Position numbers and translations under genes: made by a program. 30,918 nt of DNA from positions 1 to 30,918 of the forward strand of contig CAKOKM010000013.1 of assembly GCA_934091015.1 (NCBI GenBank). The letters are read 5' to 3'. Origin of the DNA: an uncultured Bacilli bacterium. Its GTDB lineage: Bacteria > Bacillota_I > Bacilli_A > RF39 > UBA660. Positions 14,506 to 23,562 of the stretch are shown piece by piece. Position 1 is the stretch's first letter. Each line of letters starts with the position of its first letter. The notes below the pieces were generated by a model. That model searched no databases. It saw nothing but the letters and a program-made list of their open reading frames with translations, and was not told the origin of the DNA.

Positions 14506-17046
14506 ATGAAAAAAGTTAACTTTAAGAAATGGATTGATAAGAATAAATATTACTTAATTACGGGTATTTGTTCAATCACAATTGTTATTGCACTATATAT
14601 ATTAAATGAGGTTGCTCCTTTTGGAGAAAATTCGATGCTTACAGTTGACTTTTATCATCAATATGGCCCTATGTTAGGAGAATTATATGATAGAGTTAAA
14701 AATGGTTATAATTTATTCTATTCTTTTAACATGGGGATGGGCCTTCCATTTTTTAGAAATTTTTATAATTATATGTCAAGTTTCTTTAATATTATAATAT
14801 TTTTAGTAAAAAGAGAAAATTTATTAGCATGTTATTCAGTTATTATTGGATTAAAAGCAGTTGTTTCGGCTGTATGTATGAATATATTTCTTAATTATAA
14901 ATTTAAAAAGAAATCTTATATTAATATTCCTCTTGCAATAATGTATGCTTTTAATAATTATTTTGTTGCTTATTATTGGAATATAATGTGGATTGATGGA
15001 CTGGTATTATTACCAATTGTTGCTTTAGGTATTGAAAAACTTGTTAATGATGATAATGTTTATGTTTATATATTTGGGTTAGCTTTAATACTTTTTAGTA
15101 ATTATTTTATAGGTTACATGCTTTGTATATTTAGTGTTTTATATTTTATAGCTTATTTATTTATTATTAGTGATAAAAAAGATATTAAAACTTATATTAA
15201 TAAATCTTTAAAATTTATGATAAGTTCTTTAATTGCAGGAGGTATTTGTGCATTTGCTTTAATGCCAATGTTTAAATCTTTAACTGATATTAGTGCAACA
15301 AGTGATGTTTGGCCAAGTAGTCAATATTATAGTTTTACTTTATTAGAATTTATTTATAATCATTTAAGTGGGGTTTCAACAACTGTTTTTAAAAGTGATG
15401 CAATTAATGCTCCAAATATATCATGTGGAATTGTAGTTGTTCCTTTACTTATACTTTTCTTATTAAATAATAAAATTAAATTAGGAACTAAATTAGGTTA
15501 TATGTTTCTTATTGGAGTAATGATTTTTAGTTTCTTTTATGTTCGTTTAGATTTTATATGGCATGCATTTCATGTACCCAATGATTTACCTTATAGGTAT
15601 TCATTTATATATCCTTTTATTTTAATAGTTATTAGTAGTTATGCTTTAAATAATATTAAAAGTATTAAGGAAATTATTGTTATTATAGTATTTATTTTAT
15701 CACTTATTTTTGTATCTTCAGTTTACTTTATTAATGAATTTGATATAAGTGATAAAATTATTATTGCTAATTTAATTATTTTGATATTGTGGTTTATGAT
15801 GTATGTTATTTATAAATATTTTAAAGATAAAAAAGGAATTATTCCTTTAATTAGTATTCTTACTGTTATATTGGAAGTAATTATTTGTGTTAATAATAAT
15901 TGGGATATATCTCAGAATTTAGAAAATTTTTATGAAGATTATGGGATGATTCAAAATAATTTAGATTTTGTTAAAAATAATGATGATAATTTATTTTATA
16001 GAATTGAAAGAAAAGATATGCATACTTTTAATGATTCATCTTGGTATGGTTATTATGGAATTAATGCTTTTAGTTCAATGGAATATGAGAATTTAGCAGT
16101 CTTAGAAAGTAAATTAGGAATGCCGGGAAATTATATAAATAGCTTTTATTATACTGATAATACGCCTATTTATAATGCAATTTTTAATTTAAAATATGTT
16201 ATTGGTGATATGGAAGATAATAATTATTATGATTTATTTTTTAGTGATATTATTAATAATAATTTTATTTATAAATCTAAGGTAAACTCAAATTTAATGT
16301 ATATTGTGAATAAGGATATTAAATCGTGGGATTTTTTAAATGCTAATCCATTTGAAATTCAAAATGATTTTGTTAGTAAGAGTTTTGGAAAAGATAATGT
16401 TTTAGAAAATGTTAAAATAAATAATGATTCTATTGTTAAATATGATAATGGGATTGTTCATAAGTTGGATTTTAATAAGAATGAAGGTTATATTTATATA
16501 TCTGATAATATTAATTCAATAATAATTGATGGTAGATTGTATACTAGAAATGAAAATAATGTTTATATTGATGAATCTTTTGATTATTTTACAAGTATTT
16601 CGCTTAGTGAAAGTAAGGTAATTCATTTTAATGGAATTAATAGTGTTTATGTGGCATTTAATAATGAGTTTGATAATGATTTATATATATATTCGGTTAA
16701 TGAGGATAAATTAAATGAACTTAATAAGACTTTAATTGATAATATGGTTTATATAAATGAATTTAAAGAAAATAAGATTAATGCTTATGTTAACTCAGGT
16801 GAAGGGACTATTTTTACATCTATTCCGTATGATGAAGGTTGGAAAGTTTATGTTGATGGAAAGAAAGTAAATACATTTGAAATCGGTAATGCTCTTTTAG
16901 GATTTGATGTAACTGAAGGAGAACACAATATTGAATTAAAATATGAGATTCCTTATTTTAAAATAGGATGTGTAATTTCTATTAGTTCATTAGGATGTGT
17001 CTTAATTTATTATTTACTAAAAAAGAAAAAATTGATTGGTGATTAA
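14506..17046 (+). CDS. YfhO-family polytopic membrane protein
   Basis: Large membrane protein (846 aa) of the YfhO family (GT-C glycosyltransferase fold), whose studied members add sugars to teichoic acids from lipid-linked donors. The first helix (residues 17-37) is followed by an outer loop with the family motif TVDFYHQYGPML, which holds the presumed catalytic Asp. About a dozen more helices run to residue 460. A long extracellular domain comes next, ending with DEGWKVYVDGKKV, a typical YfhO C-terminal motif, and then a last helix and a Lys-rich tail. AGGTGA lies 7 nt before the ATG at 14506; the frame is open from a GTG at 14497. The stop overlaps that of the lipid kinase gene. The substrate is inferred from the family only. 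Confidence 0.9.
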   Translation: MKKVNFKKWIDKNKYYLITGICSITIVIALYILNEVAPFGENSMLTVDFYHQYGPMLGELYDRVKNGYNLFYSFNMGMGLPFFRNFYNYMSSFFNIIIFLVKRENLLACYSVIIGLKAVVSAVCMNIFLNYKFKKKSYINIPLAIMYAFNNYFVAYYWNIMWIDGLVLLPIVALGIEKLVNDDNVYVYIFGLALILFSNYFIGYMLCIFSVLYFIAYLFIISDKKDIKTYINKSLKFMISSLIAGGICAFALMPMFKSLTDISATSDVWPSSQYYSFTLLEFIYNHLSGVSTTVFKSDAINAPNISCGIVVVPLLILFLLNNKIKLGTKLGYMFLIGVMIFSFFYVRLDFIWHAFHVPNDLPYRYSFIYPFILIVISSYALNNIKSIKEIIVIIVFILSLIFVSSVYFINEFDISDKIIIANLIILILWFMMYVIYKYFKDKKGIIPLISILTVILEVIICVNNNWDISQNLENFYEDYGMIQNNLDFVKNNDDNLFYRIERKDMHTFNDSSWYGYYGINAFSSMEYENLAVLESKLGMPGNYINSFYYTDNTPIYNAIFNLKYVIGDMEDNNYYDLFFSDIINNNFIYKSKVNSNLMYIVNKDIKSWDFLNANPFEIQNDFVSKSFGKDNVLENVKINNDSIVKYDNGIVHKLDFNKNEGYIYISDNINSIIIDGRLYTRNENNVYIDESFDYFTSISLSESKVIHFNGINSVYVAFNNEFDNDLYIYSVNEDKLNELNKTLIDNMVYINEFKENKINAYVNSGEGTIFTSIPYDEGWKVYVDGKKVNTFEIGNALLGFDVTEGEHNIELKYEIPYFKIGCVISISSLGCVLIYYLLKKKKLIGD

Positions 17047-17057
17047 TCAATTTTTTT
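17026..17057. terminator. Bidirectional terminator formed by overlapping gene ends
   Basis: AAAAAATTGATT (17026-17037) pairs with AATCAATTTTTT (17045-17056), a 12-bp stem with a 7-nt loop. It has A- and T-runs on both sides. The stops of the YfhO-like gene (TAA 17044-17046) and the lipid kinase (TAA 17045-17043) both lie in the loop and 3' arm. Confidence 0.85.
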
Positions 17058-17972
17058 GTTTACAAATATTTTATTTATATTTTTAGTTGGTAACATGATT
17101 TTAACTTTATTAATATTTTTAATTTCGTATTTAAGATTTGCTCTATTTAGTTTTTCACCATCTATACACCAACTATATTTAGGATATTCTTCAAATTCAA
17201 TTTTCATATTATTGGTTTTATAAAATTCGACACCCGATACTTTAGTTGCATCCATGGTCATTAATAGGGAAAATGTTTTTATAATATCTTTGCGACGATT
17301 AAAATTACATAATAATACTTCAAATTTATCATCATCTAATTTAACATCGCGATAAAAGTTATTTATTCCGGCTATACGATTAGCGTTTGATATAAGAACA
17401 AAGGAATAGTAACCGGTTTTGGTAATTCCATTAACTTCATATGTTATTTTATATAGTTTTGTAGGACTAAAGTAATCTTTGATTCCTTCTATTAAATAAG
17501 CTAGATATCCATATTTTTTCTTTAGTTTTCTTGGAGTTAAATATGGTACTTGCATGAATTTACCGAAACCTGCTACATAGACAAATGGCTGATTATTAAT
17601 TAGGCAAATATCCATTTCTTTAACGCAACCTTTTAGTAACAATTTAAGATTGTTTTTAATGTCTTTTCCATATCCAAACATAACTCCTATATCATTGGTT
17701 GTTCCTACTGGAATATGGGATATTATTAATGGCTCTTTTCTTTCAAGATTTCCACTTACTATTTCGTTAAAGGTACCATCGCCACCCATACTAATTACTA
17801 GATCTACTTTTTCAAGATGTGATATTATTTCTTTGGCATGACCGCGATAACAGGTAGCAATAAATTTAGGTGTATAACCATTTTTAATTAATATGTTTTT
17901 ATATTCTTTTAAATATTTGGTTTTAAATACATGGCCACTGTTGGGATTATATATTAATACACAGGTTTTCAT
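17043..17972 (-). CDS. Diacylglycerol-kinase-family lipid kinase
   Basis: ATP-dependent lipid kinase of the DagK/YegS/BmrU type; in Gram-positive bacteria this family rephosphorylates diacylglycerol released during teichoic-acid synthesis. Motifs are IYNPNSG (residues 7-13), SMGGDGTFNEIV (61-72, nucleotide binding), IPVGTTNDIG (about 87-96) and a C-terminal CIDGEKL. At 309 residues it is full length. AAAGAGG lies 7 nt before the ATG, and a clear promoter precedes it. It converges with the YfhO-like gene by a 4-nt overlap. The two could act in the same envelope-polymer pathway, which is inferred. Confidence 0.92.
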   Translation of the reverse strand: MKTCVLIYNPNSGHVFKTKYLKEYKNILIKNGYTPKFIATCYRGHAKEIISHLEKVDLVISMGGDGTFNEIVSGNLERKEPLIISHIPVGTTNDIGVMFGYGKDIKNNLKLLLKGCVKEMDICLINNQPFVYVAGFGKFMQVPYLTPRKLKKKYGYLAYLIEGIKDYFSPTKLYKITYEVNGITKTGYYSFVLISNANRIAGINNFYRDVKLDDDKFEVLLCNFNRRKDIIKTFSLLMTMDATKVSGVEFYKTNNMKIEFEEYPKYSWCIDGEKLNRANLKYEIKNINKVKIMLPTKNINKIFVNKKID

Positions 17973-17998
17973 AGTTATTCCTCTTTCATTAAATATAT

Positions 17999-18027
17999 AT
18001 TATATTTTAACATAAATATTTATACAA
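17999..18027 (-). promoter_or_regulatory. Promoter of the lipid kinase gene
   Basis: TTGTAT (18027-18022), 17-bp spacer, TATAAT (18004-17999) on the minus strand. Confidence 0.75.
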
Positions 18028-18065
18028 TTGATAAAATTATGGAAATTATAAATATATTTATCAAC

Positions 18066-18097
18066 AAAAAAATATCAATCTCTTTTAGAAATTGATA
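18066..18097 (-). terminator. Terminator of tRNA-Cys
   Basis: Minus-strand stem TATCAATTTCT/AGAGATTGATA (11 bp, one G-U) with a 3-nt loop and a run of seven T. Confidence 0.85.
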
Positions 18098-18143
18098 CTT
18101 TTCTATATTAAGTTCAAACATAATAGTTGGAACTAATTTTCGA

Positions 18144-18217
18144 TGGAGGGGCCTACCAGATTTGAACTGGTGCTCAGGGAGTTGCAGTCCCTTGCCTTAC
18201 CACTTGGCTAAAGCCCC
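18144..18217 (-). tRNA. tRNA-Cys (anticodon GCA)
   Basis: A 74-nt cloverleaf on the minus strand. The acceptor stem GGGGCTT/AGGCCCC closes it. The D arm is GCCAAGTGGTAAGGC, the anticodon loop CTGCAAC with GCA at 18185-18183, and the T arm ACCAGTTCAAATCTGGT. The discriminator is U, as required for Cys, and CCA is encoded. It has its own promoter and terminator, so it is transcribed alone. Confidence 0.97.
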
Positions 18218-18256
18218 ATCTAATACAATATATGCAATATTTGGCATTGCAAGAAT

Positions 18257-18285
18257 ATTGTATTATATAATTTTTTTAAAGTCAA
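18257..18285 (-). promoter_or_regulatory. Promoter of tRNA-Cys
   Basis: TTGACT (18285-18280), 17-bp spacer, TACAAT (18262-18257) on the minus strand, about 40 bp before the tRNA. Confidence 0.75.
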
Positions 18286-18316
18286 TAAAATTAAAGCCGA
18301 ATAGCACTTTATGTGA

Positions 18317-19909
18317 TTAATTTATGCTAAAGCTATATTCATTTTCTCTAGTTTTAATTATAAAATTTTTCTTATCAGCTTTAGAACTTACATTATTTGG
18401 AATGTCAAAGAATATTTTATTTTTTAAGTTAGAATATGTTTTACCATAAATTGTTGATGTTTTATCGTTTTTATTAATAGTATAATTTATTTTAGAGAAT
18501 TTATTAATTATATTTTGATCTTTATTATTAGTACTTCGTGCTAATAGAGAATTTTCATCGATGTTTATTTCATAATCAACGATTAATAACTCATTTTGAT
18601 TTCTATTATCTGGCAATATAATATCTGTCAAGGTTTCACAATTATTTTCATTAGAACATTTTTGATAAGTATATTCATATTTATTTTTAATTTCCATATT
18701 TGTTATTTTTAAATTAGTATTACCATAAAGTGTTTTACCTAAAATAAATGTATCTCCAATATTTAGATTTGTAGTTTTTAAATCTTTATCTAGATTAGAT
18801 GCATTAAATTTATATTCTCTATATAGATTATTTCTAACTCCATTTTTATATTCATAACCTTTATAAACCATCAATTTTAAATTACTTGTTTTGGCGTTTT
18901 TTGGTAACTCATATATAAATAATAAATTTGTTGCTTGGTTAGGTATGAGATCTCCAATATAGACTGTGCCTAAATCAGAAAAACTATTAGCTAAACTTGT
19001 TTTATATATAGATTCTTGATTATTACCATAAACAATGTACATTTCTTCTGGTTTTAATATATTTTTATTTTTATTAGTTATAGTCATATCTAAAATTAAA
19101 TATTTATTTTGATTATTTATTAATTTATTTTTATAGTCATATGATGTTACATAAGCATTATTTAATTTATATGTGAATTTATCAGCAGATAAGGAACTTC
19201 CAACATGATATTTATGTAAATTTATTGAGGTGTTTATAAATACCATAATTAGGACAATAGATAAAATCGTACCTCCCACGATATTAATTAAAAATTTATT
19301 TTCTTTATAATAATAAATTATTTCACGATATAATCTATGAATTTTTCTTTTTACTAAATATCCTTCTGTACCTAATACGAATTCAAATTCTTCATTATCT
19401 TCGGCATTAATTTCTAGTTCTTGTAAATCTTTACTAAAGTTGAATTTTTTAATATCAAAGCCGATACCTCTTATTAAGTACATTACTAAAAAGTAATAAT
19501 GAGGTAAATTTAAAATAAAGAATATATCACGATAAAACCTACTTAATTTTTGAGTTAGTGTTGCTTCATATAATGTATTTATTACATTATAAATAAATAA
19601 CATAGATATTAATAATATAACGTAATAAATAATAGAAAATATATATAATTTAATTGGTTTTTTCTTTTTATTCATTAAGTATAGCATTATTGATATAAAC
19701 GATATTAGTAATATAATGGCTATAAATGAAAATATTGGTAAATAATCTTTGGCTATATTATAATCATAGAAGTTATTAGATGAATATTTTCTAAAGAAAC
19801 TAGATATTTTAATATAATAATTATTGACATATAAAGCGAGTAAAAAGATTATAATATGGATTATTTTAAAATTTTTAATTAAAAATGCATATGGTTTTTT
19901 TAATATCAT
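18317..19909 (-). CDS. Polytopic membrane protein with secreted C-terminal domain
   Basis: 530 residues with no firm family. Hydrophobic helices lie at about 16-33, 57-77, 86-108 and 130-147. A cytoplasmic segment with an acidic patch (LEINAEDNEEFEF) follows, then a fifth helix at about 207-227. The remaining 300 residues should be outside the cell. Their start (DKFTYKLNNAYVTSY, then YLILDMTITNKNKN) resembles the Ig-like DUF4352 fold found in exported Firmicutes proteins. A single Cys pair (CSNENNC) may form a disulfide. AAAGGGG precedes the ATG and TGATATAAT gives an extended -10 at about 19937-19945. It is the last gene of the minus-strand envelope group. Confidence 0.8.
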   Translation of the reverse strand: MILKKPYAFLIKNFKIIHIIIFLLALYVNNYYIKISSFFRKYSSNNFYDYNIAKDYLPIFSFIAIILLISFISIMLYLMNKKKKPIKLYIFSIIYYVILLISMLFIYNVINTLYEATLTQKLSRFYRDIFFILNLPHYYFLVMYLIRGIGFDIKKFNFSKDLQELEINAEDNEEFEFVLGTEGYLVKRKIHRLYREIIYYYKENKFLINIVGGTILSIVLIMVFINTSINLHKYHVGSSLSADKFTYKLNNAYVTSYDYKNKLINNQNKYLILDMTITNKNKNILKPEEMYIVYGNNQESIYKTSLANSFSDLGTVYIGDLIPNQATNLLFIYELPKNAKTSNLKLMVYKGYEYKNGVRNNLYREYKFNASNLDKDLKTTNLNIGDTFILGKTLYGNTNLKITNMEIKNKYEYTYQKCSNENNCETLTDIILPDNRNQNELLIVDYEINIDENSLLARSTNNKDQNIINKFSKINYTINKNDKTSTIYGKTYSNLKNKIFFDIPNNVSSKADKKNFIIKTRENEYSFSIN

Positions 19910-19969
19910 TTTTGTATTCCCCTTTACCTTAAGTAAATTATATCATGCCAAAAAAATAAAATAAACTTA

Positions 19970-20302
19970 TTAGCTTATTTTATTTACTATTAATTGTCCT
20001 TCTTGTAAATAGATTGTTTCATTATTTTTTAACAAATTTGAAACGTTGGTATTAAATGTATTTGCTACTAAATTAAGGGTATCTCCTGCTTTAGTTATAT
20101 AATATGAATATCCTTGTTTAGGTACCATTATAGTTTCATTAGGATAAATATAATCATTTAAATTTAGGCCATTAAGAATTGCAATTAATGCTGGATTTAC
20201 ATTATAACTTTTACCAATTTGATAAAGATTATCTCCTTTTTTTATTTTATAGTAGTCAAAATATTTGTTAGCATCCTGATTTACATTGTACATATCTATC
20301 AT
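19970..20302 (-). CDS. Twin LysM protein without signal peptide
   Basis: 110 residues made almost only of two LysM repeats: YYKIKKGDNLYQIGKSYNVN (about residues 17-36, repeat to 62) and YYITKAGDTLNLVANTFNTN (about 67-86, repeat to 108). LysM binds GlcNAc-containing glycans such as peptidoglycan. There is no signal peptide or membrane helix, so it is either released by another route or acts inside the cell, as some spore-coat LysM proteins do. AGGGGATG precedes the ATG, and the gene begins 36 bp after the anchored protein upstream. Confidence 0.88.
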   Translation of the reverse strand: MIDMYNVNQDANKYFDYYKIKKGDNLYQIGKSYNVNPALIAILNGLNLNDYIYPNETIMVPKQGYSYYITKAGDTLNLVANTFNTNVSNLLKNNETIYLQEGQLIVNKIS

Positions 20303-20338
20303 TAAATCATCCCCTAGTATAGGGTATTCTTATTTTAA

Positions 20339-21439
20339 TTATTTGTTAAAAATAAATATTTGATTTTTATAATTATATTTCCATTCTTTATGTTTAAGTA
20401 ATTTTTCTTCGCCATTATTAATTGTATATCTGTATAATGTATCTCCAACTAAATAATATACGTCATTATCTATAATTCGTATAATTGATGTTATTTGTTG
20501 ATTGCTTACTTTTATTTTATAATTATTTAATATTTTGTATAAGTAATTATCTTCTACAACATAATTATTATTTATTTCATTATTAAATACTTTTTGATTT
20601 TTAACTAAGTTGTCCACTTTTTCCTTTTCTAATTTGTTATTATTTAGGAATAGTCCATAATTATCTTTTTCATTTAACATTTTTATTTTTTTCTTTTTTA
20701 GATTTAATTCAAATTCATTTTTATTTTTAAGGTCTAAAAAATATAGTTTATTTTTATAAGTTCCAAGATATAAGATATTATAAGAAATTTCATAATTAAA
20801 ATCTAAGGTTGATAAGTCATTTTTATTAGTATCATATATATAAAATTTTTTAAAGTAATAAGAAGAATCATAATCAGGAATTACTAAATAAGTATTATTT
20901 TGATATGTTTCAATATTGTTATACTTTTCATTAGATAATATCTTAATTATTTCGTTGTTATCTGATAATTTAACGTAACCATTATAGTTCCAAATAAGAT
21001 ATGTCATATCGTTATTATAGATTGTAAAGTTTTCATATTCAGTTTCTTTAATTGGTTTTATTACTTTTTCATAGTTTTCACTATATAATTTTTCATTAAT
21101 TAAACGATAATCTTTTAAACCATTTTTATCGCTACAAAGATTTTGAGTTTGTTCTAGAACAGTTAAGTTTAAACACGTATCATTTTCATCTGATATGATT
21201 TTAATATCTTTTATAAGTTTACGTTGTTTATGATATTTTGTGTTAATAATAATTGGATATTCAATATTTTCGTAAGTTAAAGTGAATTTATATTGTTTAT
21301 TATGTTTATTATATATTTCGTTTACTTTTACTTTATTGATTATATAATCGGTTTCGTAATTTTTTGGAACATATAAAATAATTAAATATATTATGACTAT
21401 TATAAATACTAATATTATAAATTTTTTTTGTTTTTTCAT
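20339..21439 (-). CDS. Membrane-anchored protein with repeated beta strands, unknown
   Basis: 366 residues. A Lys-rich start and one hydrophobic helix (about 7-24) anchor the protein; the rest is probably outside. The outer part consists of short beta-strand units with aromatic turns (NNTYLVIPDYD, YFKKFYIYDTNKNDLSTLDF, GTYKNKLYFLDLKNKNEF, DNDVYYLVGDTLYRYTINNG), which suggests a beta-propeller-like fold. I found no named family. GGAG precedes the ATG. An intrinsic terminator separates it from the PH-like gene upstream, so it may be expressed at a lower level. Confidence 0.8.
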   Translation of the reverse strand: MKKQKKFIILVFIIVIIYLIILYVPKNYETDYIINKVKVNEIYNKHNKQYKFTLTYENIEYPIIINTKYHKQRKLIKDIKIISDENDTCLNLTVLEQTQNLCSDKNGLKDYRLINEKLYSENYEKVIKPIKETEYENFTIYNNDMTYLIWNYNGYVKLSDNNEIIKILSNEKYNNIETYQNNTYLVIPDYDSSYYFKKFYIYDTNKNDLSTLDFNYEISYNILYLGTYKNKLYFLDLKNKNEFELNLKKKKIKMLNEKDNYGLFLNNNKLEKEKVDNLVKNQKVFNNEINNNYVVEDNYLYKILNNYKIKVSNQQITSIIRIIDNDVYYLVGDTLYRYTINNGEEKLLKHKEWKYNYKNQIFIFNK

Positions 21440-21454
21440 ACTTCTCCATTTTAG

Positions 21455-21480
21455 AAAAAAAGAATTCTTAATTGAACTCT
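21455..21480 (-). terminator. Terminator with a stop codon in its loop
   Basis: Minus-strand stem AGAGTTC/GAATTCT (one G-U) followed by seven T. The 6-nt loop AATTAA holds the TAA stop of the PH-like gene. Confidence 0.72.
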
Positions 21481-21920
21481 TTATTTTCTTCTTTTTTGTA
21501 ATATTTTGCTTTTGCTTCCATCATATATGAGGTAATTTCTTTTTGAATTTCTGGTAACGCTTGTTTTGATAGATTAGAAAAATAAATAGTTTCTTTCATT
21601 GTATCAATGGTTATCATTCCCCAAATAATTCCTGCATGAACTTGCATATCATTATATAAGTCTGGTGTAATTGAGTTTAAGTCATATCCAAATAGGATAT
21701 AATCTTGGGCAATTATTAATCGTTTATTGGTGATAGCAAGTACAGCTGTATCAAAGATGCTTCCATGTGATGTGTTATTTTGGGCAGCAAACGCATAATT
21801 TACTACTTCATCAGGATATAAATTTTGGTCAACTAGCTTTGAATGTTTTTTAATTCTCCAACATATTGTGCCAGGGTATTTATTTTTAAATTTTTTTACA
21901 ATTTCATAGGTAGATGCCAT
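21468..21920 (-). CDS. PH-like domain protein
   Basis: 150 residues, cytoplasmic. The segment DEVVNYAFAAQ, then FDTAVLAITNKRLIIAQ and a hydrophobic strand pattern up to ETIYFSN, matches the bacterial PH-like (bPH) domains, where TNKRLI is the usual signature. These domains are thought to bind lipids or proteins; the ligand here is unknown. A charged C-terminal helix follows. It begins 13 nt after the thioredoxin-like gene, so the two are cotranscribed. Confidence 0.8.
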   Translation of the reverse strand: MASTYEIVKKFKNKYPGTICWRIKKHSKLVDQNLYPDEVVNYAFAAQNNTSHGSIFDTAVLAITNKRLIIAQDYILFGYDLNSITPDLYNDMQVHAGIIWGMITIDTMKETIYFSNLSKQALPEIQKEITSYMMEAKAKYYKKEENKEFN

Positions 21921-21933
21921 AATCTTTTCTCCT

Positions 21934-22758
21934 TTACTTCATCATTCCAACTGATTTTAACTTAGTTTCTAGTTTTTCTTTGTTAACATATCCAGAAATA
22001 CATCCTACTACTTTACCATTCTTTAAATATAGTGTTAAAGGTGTTCCAAAACCTGATGATAAAGGAGCTTCTTCTTTTGATGATGTACATTCTGCCGGAA
22101 TGTTTATACCTGAATTTAATATTTTACTATATTCATCACTATTAAAGCTGTCTGAATCATAGTAGTAAATATCTAAATTATTTTCAGCAGCAACCTCATT
22201 ATATATTGGCTTAAAGATATTACAATAATAACATGTGTTACGTCCAAAAACATGCATAGTTACTTTTTTACTCTTATAAATTTTCATGAATTCTTTATAT
22301 GTTGAAACTGTTTTATAAGCAACTTCATCATCTGGAATTACATTGTTAATATATTTGTTTAATTGAGCATCTAAGTTAACATTTTCTGTTTCTTTATCTA
22401 CTACTTTAACTGTATTACCGTCTTGTGTTATAACAAAAACTGATTTACTATTGAATTTTTCATTTGAACCAGTTAATTTTTGCTTTTCTTCTGCACTTAA
22501 TTTAGGTGTATTTATAGCACTAACTTCAATTGAATATTTACTTTTTAAATTAAGTAATTCTTCTTTGATTTTAGCATAATCTTCTGAACTAGTATCACCA
22601 AAATATGTAAGTGTTACTTTTTCTTTTGACATATTAGATGTGTATTTATCATATGAAATTACTGAAATCTTTTTGTTATTTACATAATTAATAATAATTG
22701 GTAATAGTAAAATAATAATAATAACTACAGGTAATAACATTTTTTTAACTTTTTCCAT
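21934..22758 (-). CDS. Membrane-anchored thioredoxin-like protein (CYYC)
   Basis: 274 residues. One hydrophobic helix (8-25) anchors it, with the rest outside. Two thioredoxin-like domains follow. The first (about 46-140: VTLTYFGDTSSEDYAKIKEEL, SVFVITQDGNTVKVV) lacks cysteines. The second (about 150-270) has GRNTCYYC (C176, C179) and the cis-Pro motif FGTPLTLYLKNGKVVG. Extra cysteines (IPAECTS, VVGCISG) are in the second domain. It probably makes or exchanges disulfides outside the membrane. GGGAGG precedes the ATG. An inactive first domain next to an active one is the odd feature. Confidence 0.88.
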   Translation of the reverse strand: MEKVKKMLLPVVIIIILLLPIIINYVNNKKISVISYDKYTSNMSKEKVTLTYFGDTSSEDYAKIKEELLNLKSKYSIEVSAINTPKLSAEEKQKLTGSNEKFNSKSVFVITQDGNTVKVVDKETENVNLDAQLNKYINNVIPDDEVAYKTVSTYKEFMKIYKSKKVTMHVFGRNTCYYCNIFKPIYNEVAAENNLDIYYYDSDSFNSDEYSKILNSGINIPAECTSSKEEAPLSSGFGTPLTLYLKNGKVVGCISGYVNKEKLETKLKSVGMMK

Positions 22759-22809
22759 TTTCTATTCCTCCCTAATTTTTATTTTACTTGTTTTTTTCGT
22801 AATAATCAA

Positions 22810-23349
22810 TTATTTATGGGTATTTTTTGTATATTTGTTGTGATAGTCATTTATTCTAATGGCTTGTTCTTCAACTGTTTCGTTTAAATTATAGTTTGGC
22901 GGATAAAAAACTAAATTACCATTTAGTATATTAATTATAGGTTCTATGTGATGTGGTTGTAATCCGAGATATAAATCTGGTAATACTTGATGTTTTTGCA
23001 ACTCGCTATCTTTAATCAATTCATCATCTAGGATGACATAGTCTTCAATTTTGTGACTCTCTATATAATCTTTAATTTCTAATTCTTTTGAACTGTTTAT
23101 AAAAGGCGTAATATCATATATTTCAATATCTAGTTCTTTTAGTGGAATAACATAATTTTTGTAAAATATTGATTTGTAGTAATCAATTCCACGTTGTTGA
23201 AATGAGTATTTGTTAGAGGTTGTTGCTATAACACTAGCATTAGTTAAGTCTATTATTTGCTTTAATATCTTGGCATTTTCTAGTGATACACCTTCCATTT
23301 GGTAAAAGTTATTAATTACACCATCAAAATCTAAGAAAATATATTTCAT
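22810..23349 (-). CDS. HAD-superfamily phosphatase-like protein
   Basis: 179 residues. The N-terminus YIFLDFDGVINN has the DxD nucleophile (D7, D9) of HAD enzymes. Next come IATTSNKYS (the Ser/Thr motif II) and YVILDDELI (motif IV acidic pair). Length and order match the HAD domains seen with RNA-repair ('Swiss army knife') proteins and small stand-alone phosphatases. The substrate is unknown. AAAGGAG lies close to the ATG. It is first in the minus-strand group and 51 bp before the thioredoxin-like gene. Confidence 0.85.
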   Translation of the reverse strand: MKYIFLDFDGVINNFYQMEGVSLENAKILKQIIDLTNASVIATTSNKYSFQQRGIDYYKSIFYKNYVIPLKELDIEIYDITPFINSSKELEIKDYIESHKIEDYVILDDELIKDSELQKHQVLPDLYLGLQPHHIEPIINILNGNLVFYPPNYNLNETVEEQAIRINDYHNKYTKNTHK

Positions 23350-23458
23350 AGTTTGCTCCTTTGAGGGTTATTTTATAATATTAAATCAAATTTGAAAAGC
23401 ATTTATTATGATTTTATCGGTAGTAACCTTTTATTTTAATATTAAATATTGTATTTAT

Positions 23459-23487
23459 TTATTCCAGTACACTGGAATAACTTTTTT
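23459..23487 (+). repeat. Palindrome with T-run
   Basis: TTATTCCAG and CTGGAATAA flank TACA, giving a 9-bp stem followed by CTTTTTT on the plus strand. It looks like a plus-strand terminator, yet no plus-strand gene ends here, so an operator or a small-RNA end is possible. The rest of 23350-23520 shows no gene. Confidence 0.5.
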
Positions 23488-23521
23488 AAGCAGTACAATT
23501 TGTAATATATATAAATTAATC

Positions 23522-23547
23522 AAAAAAATTCCGCTAAAAGCAGAACT
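23522..23547 (-). terminator. Terminator after the 49-aa ORF
   Basis: Minus-strand stem AGTTCTGC/GCGGAATT (8 bp with G-U pairs), 5-nt loop, run of T. It closes the two-gene unit 23563-26321. Confidence 0.75.
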
Positions 23548-23562
23548 CTTTAGATTTAATTA

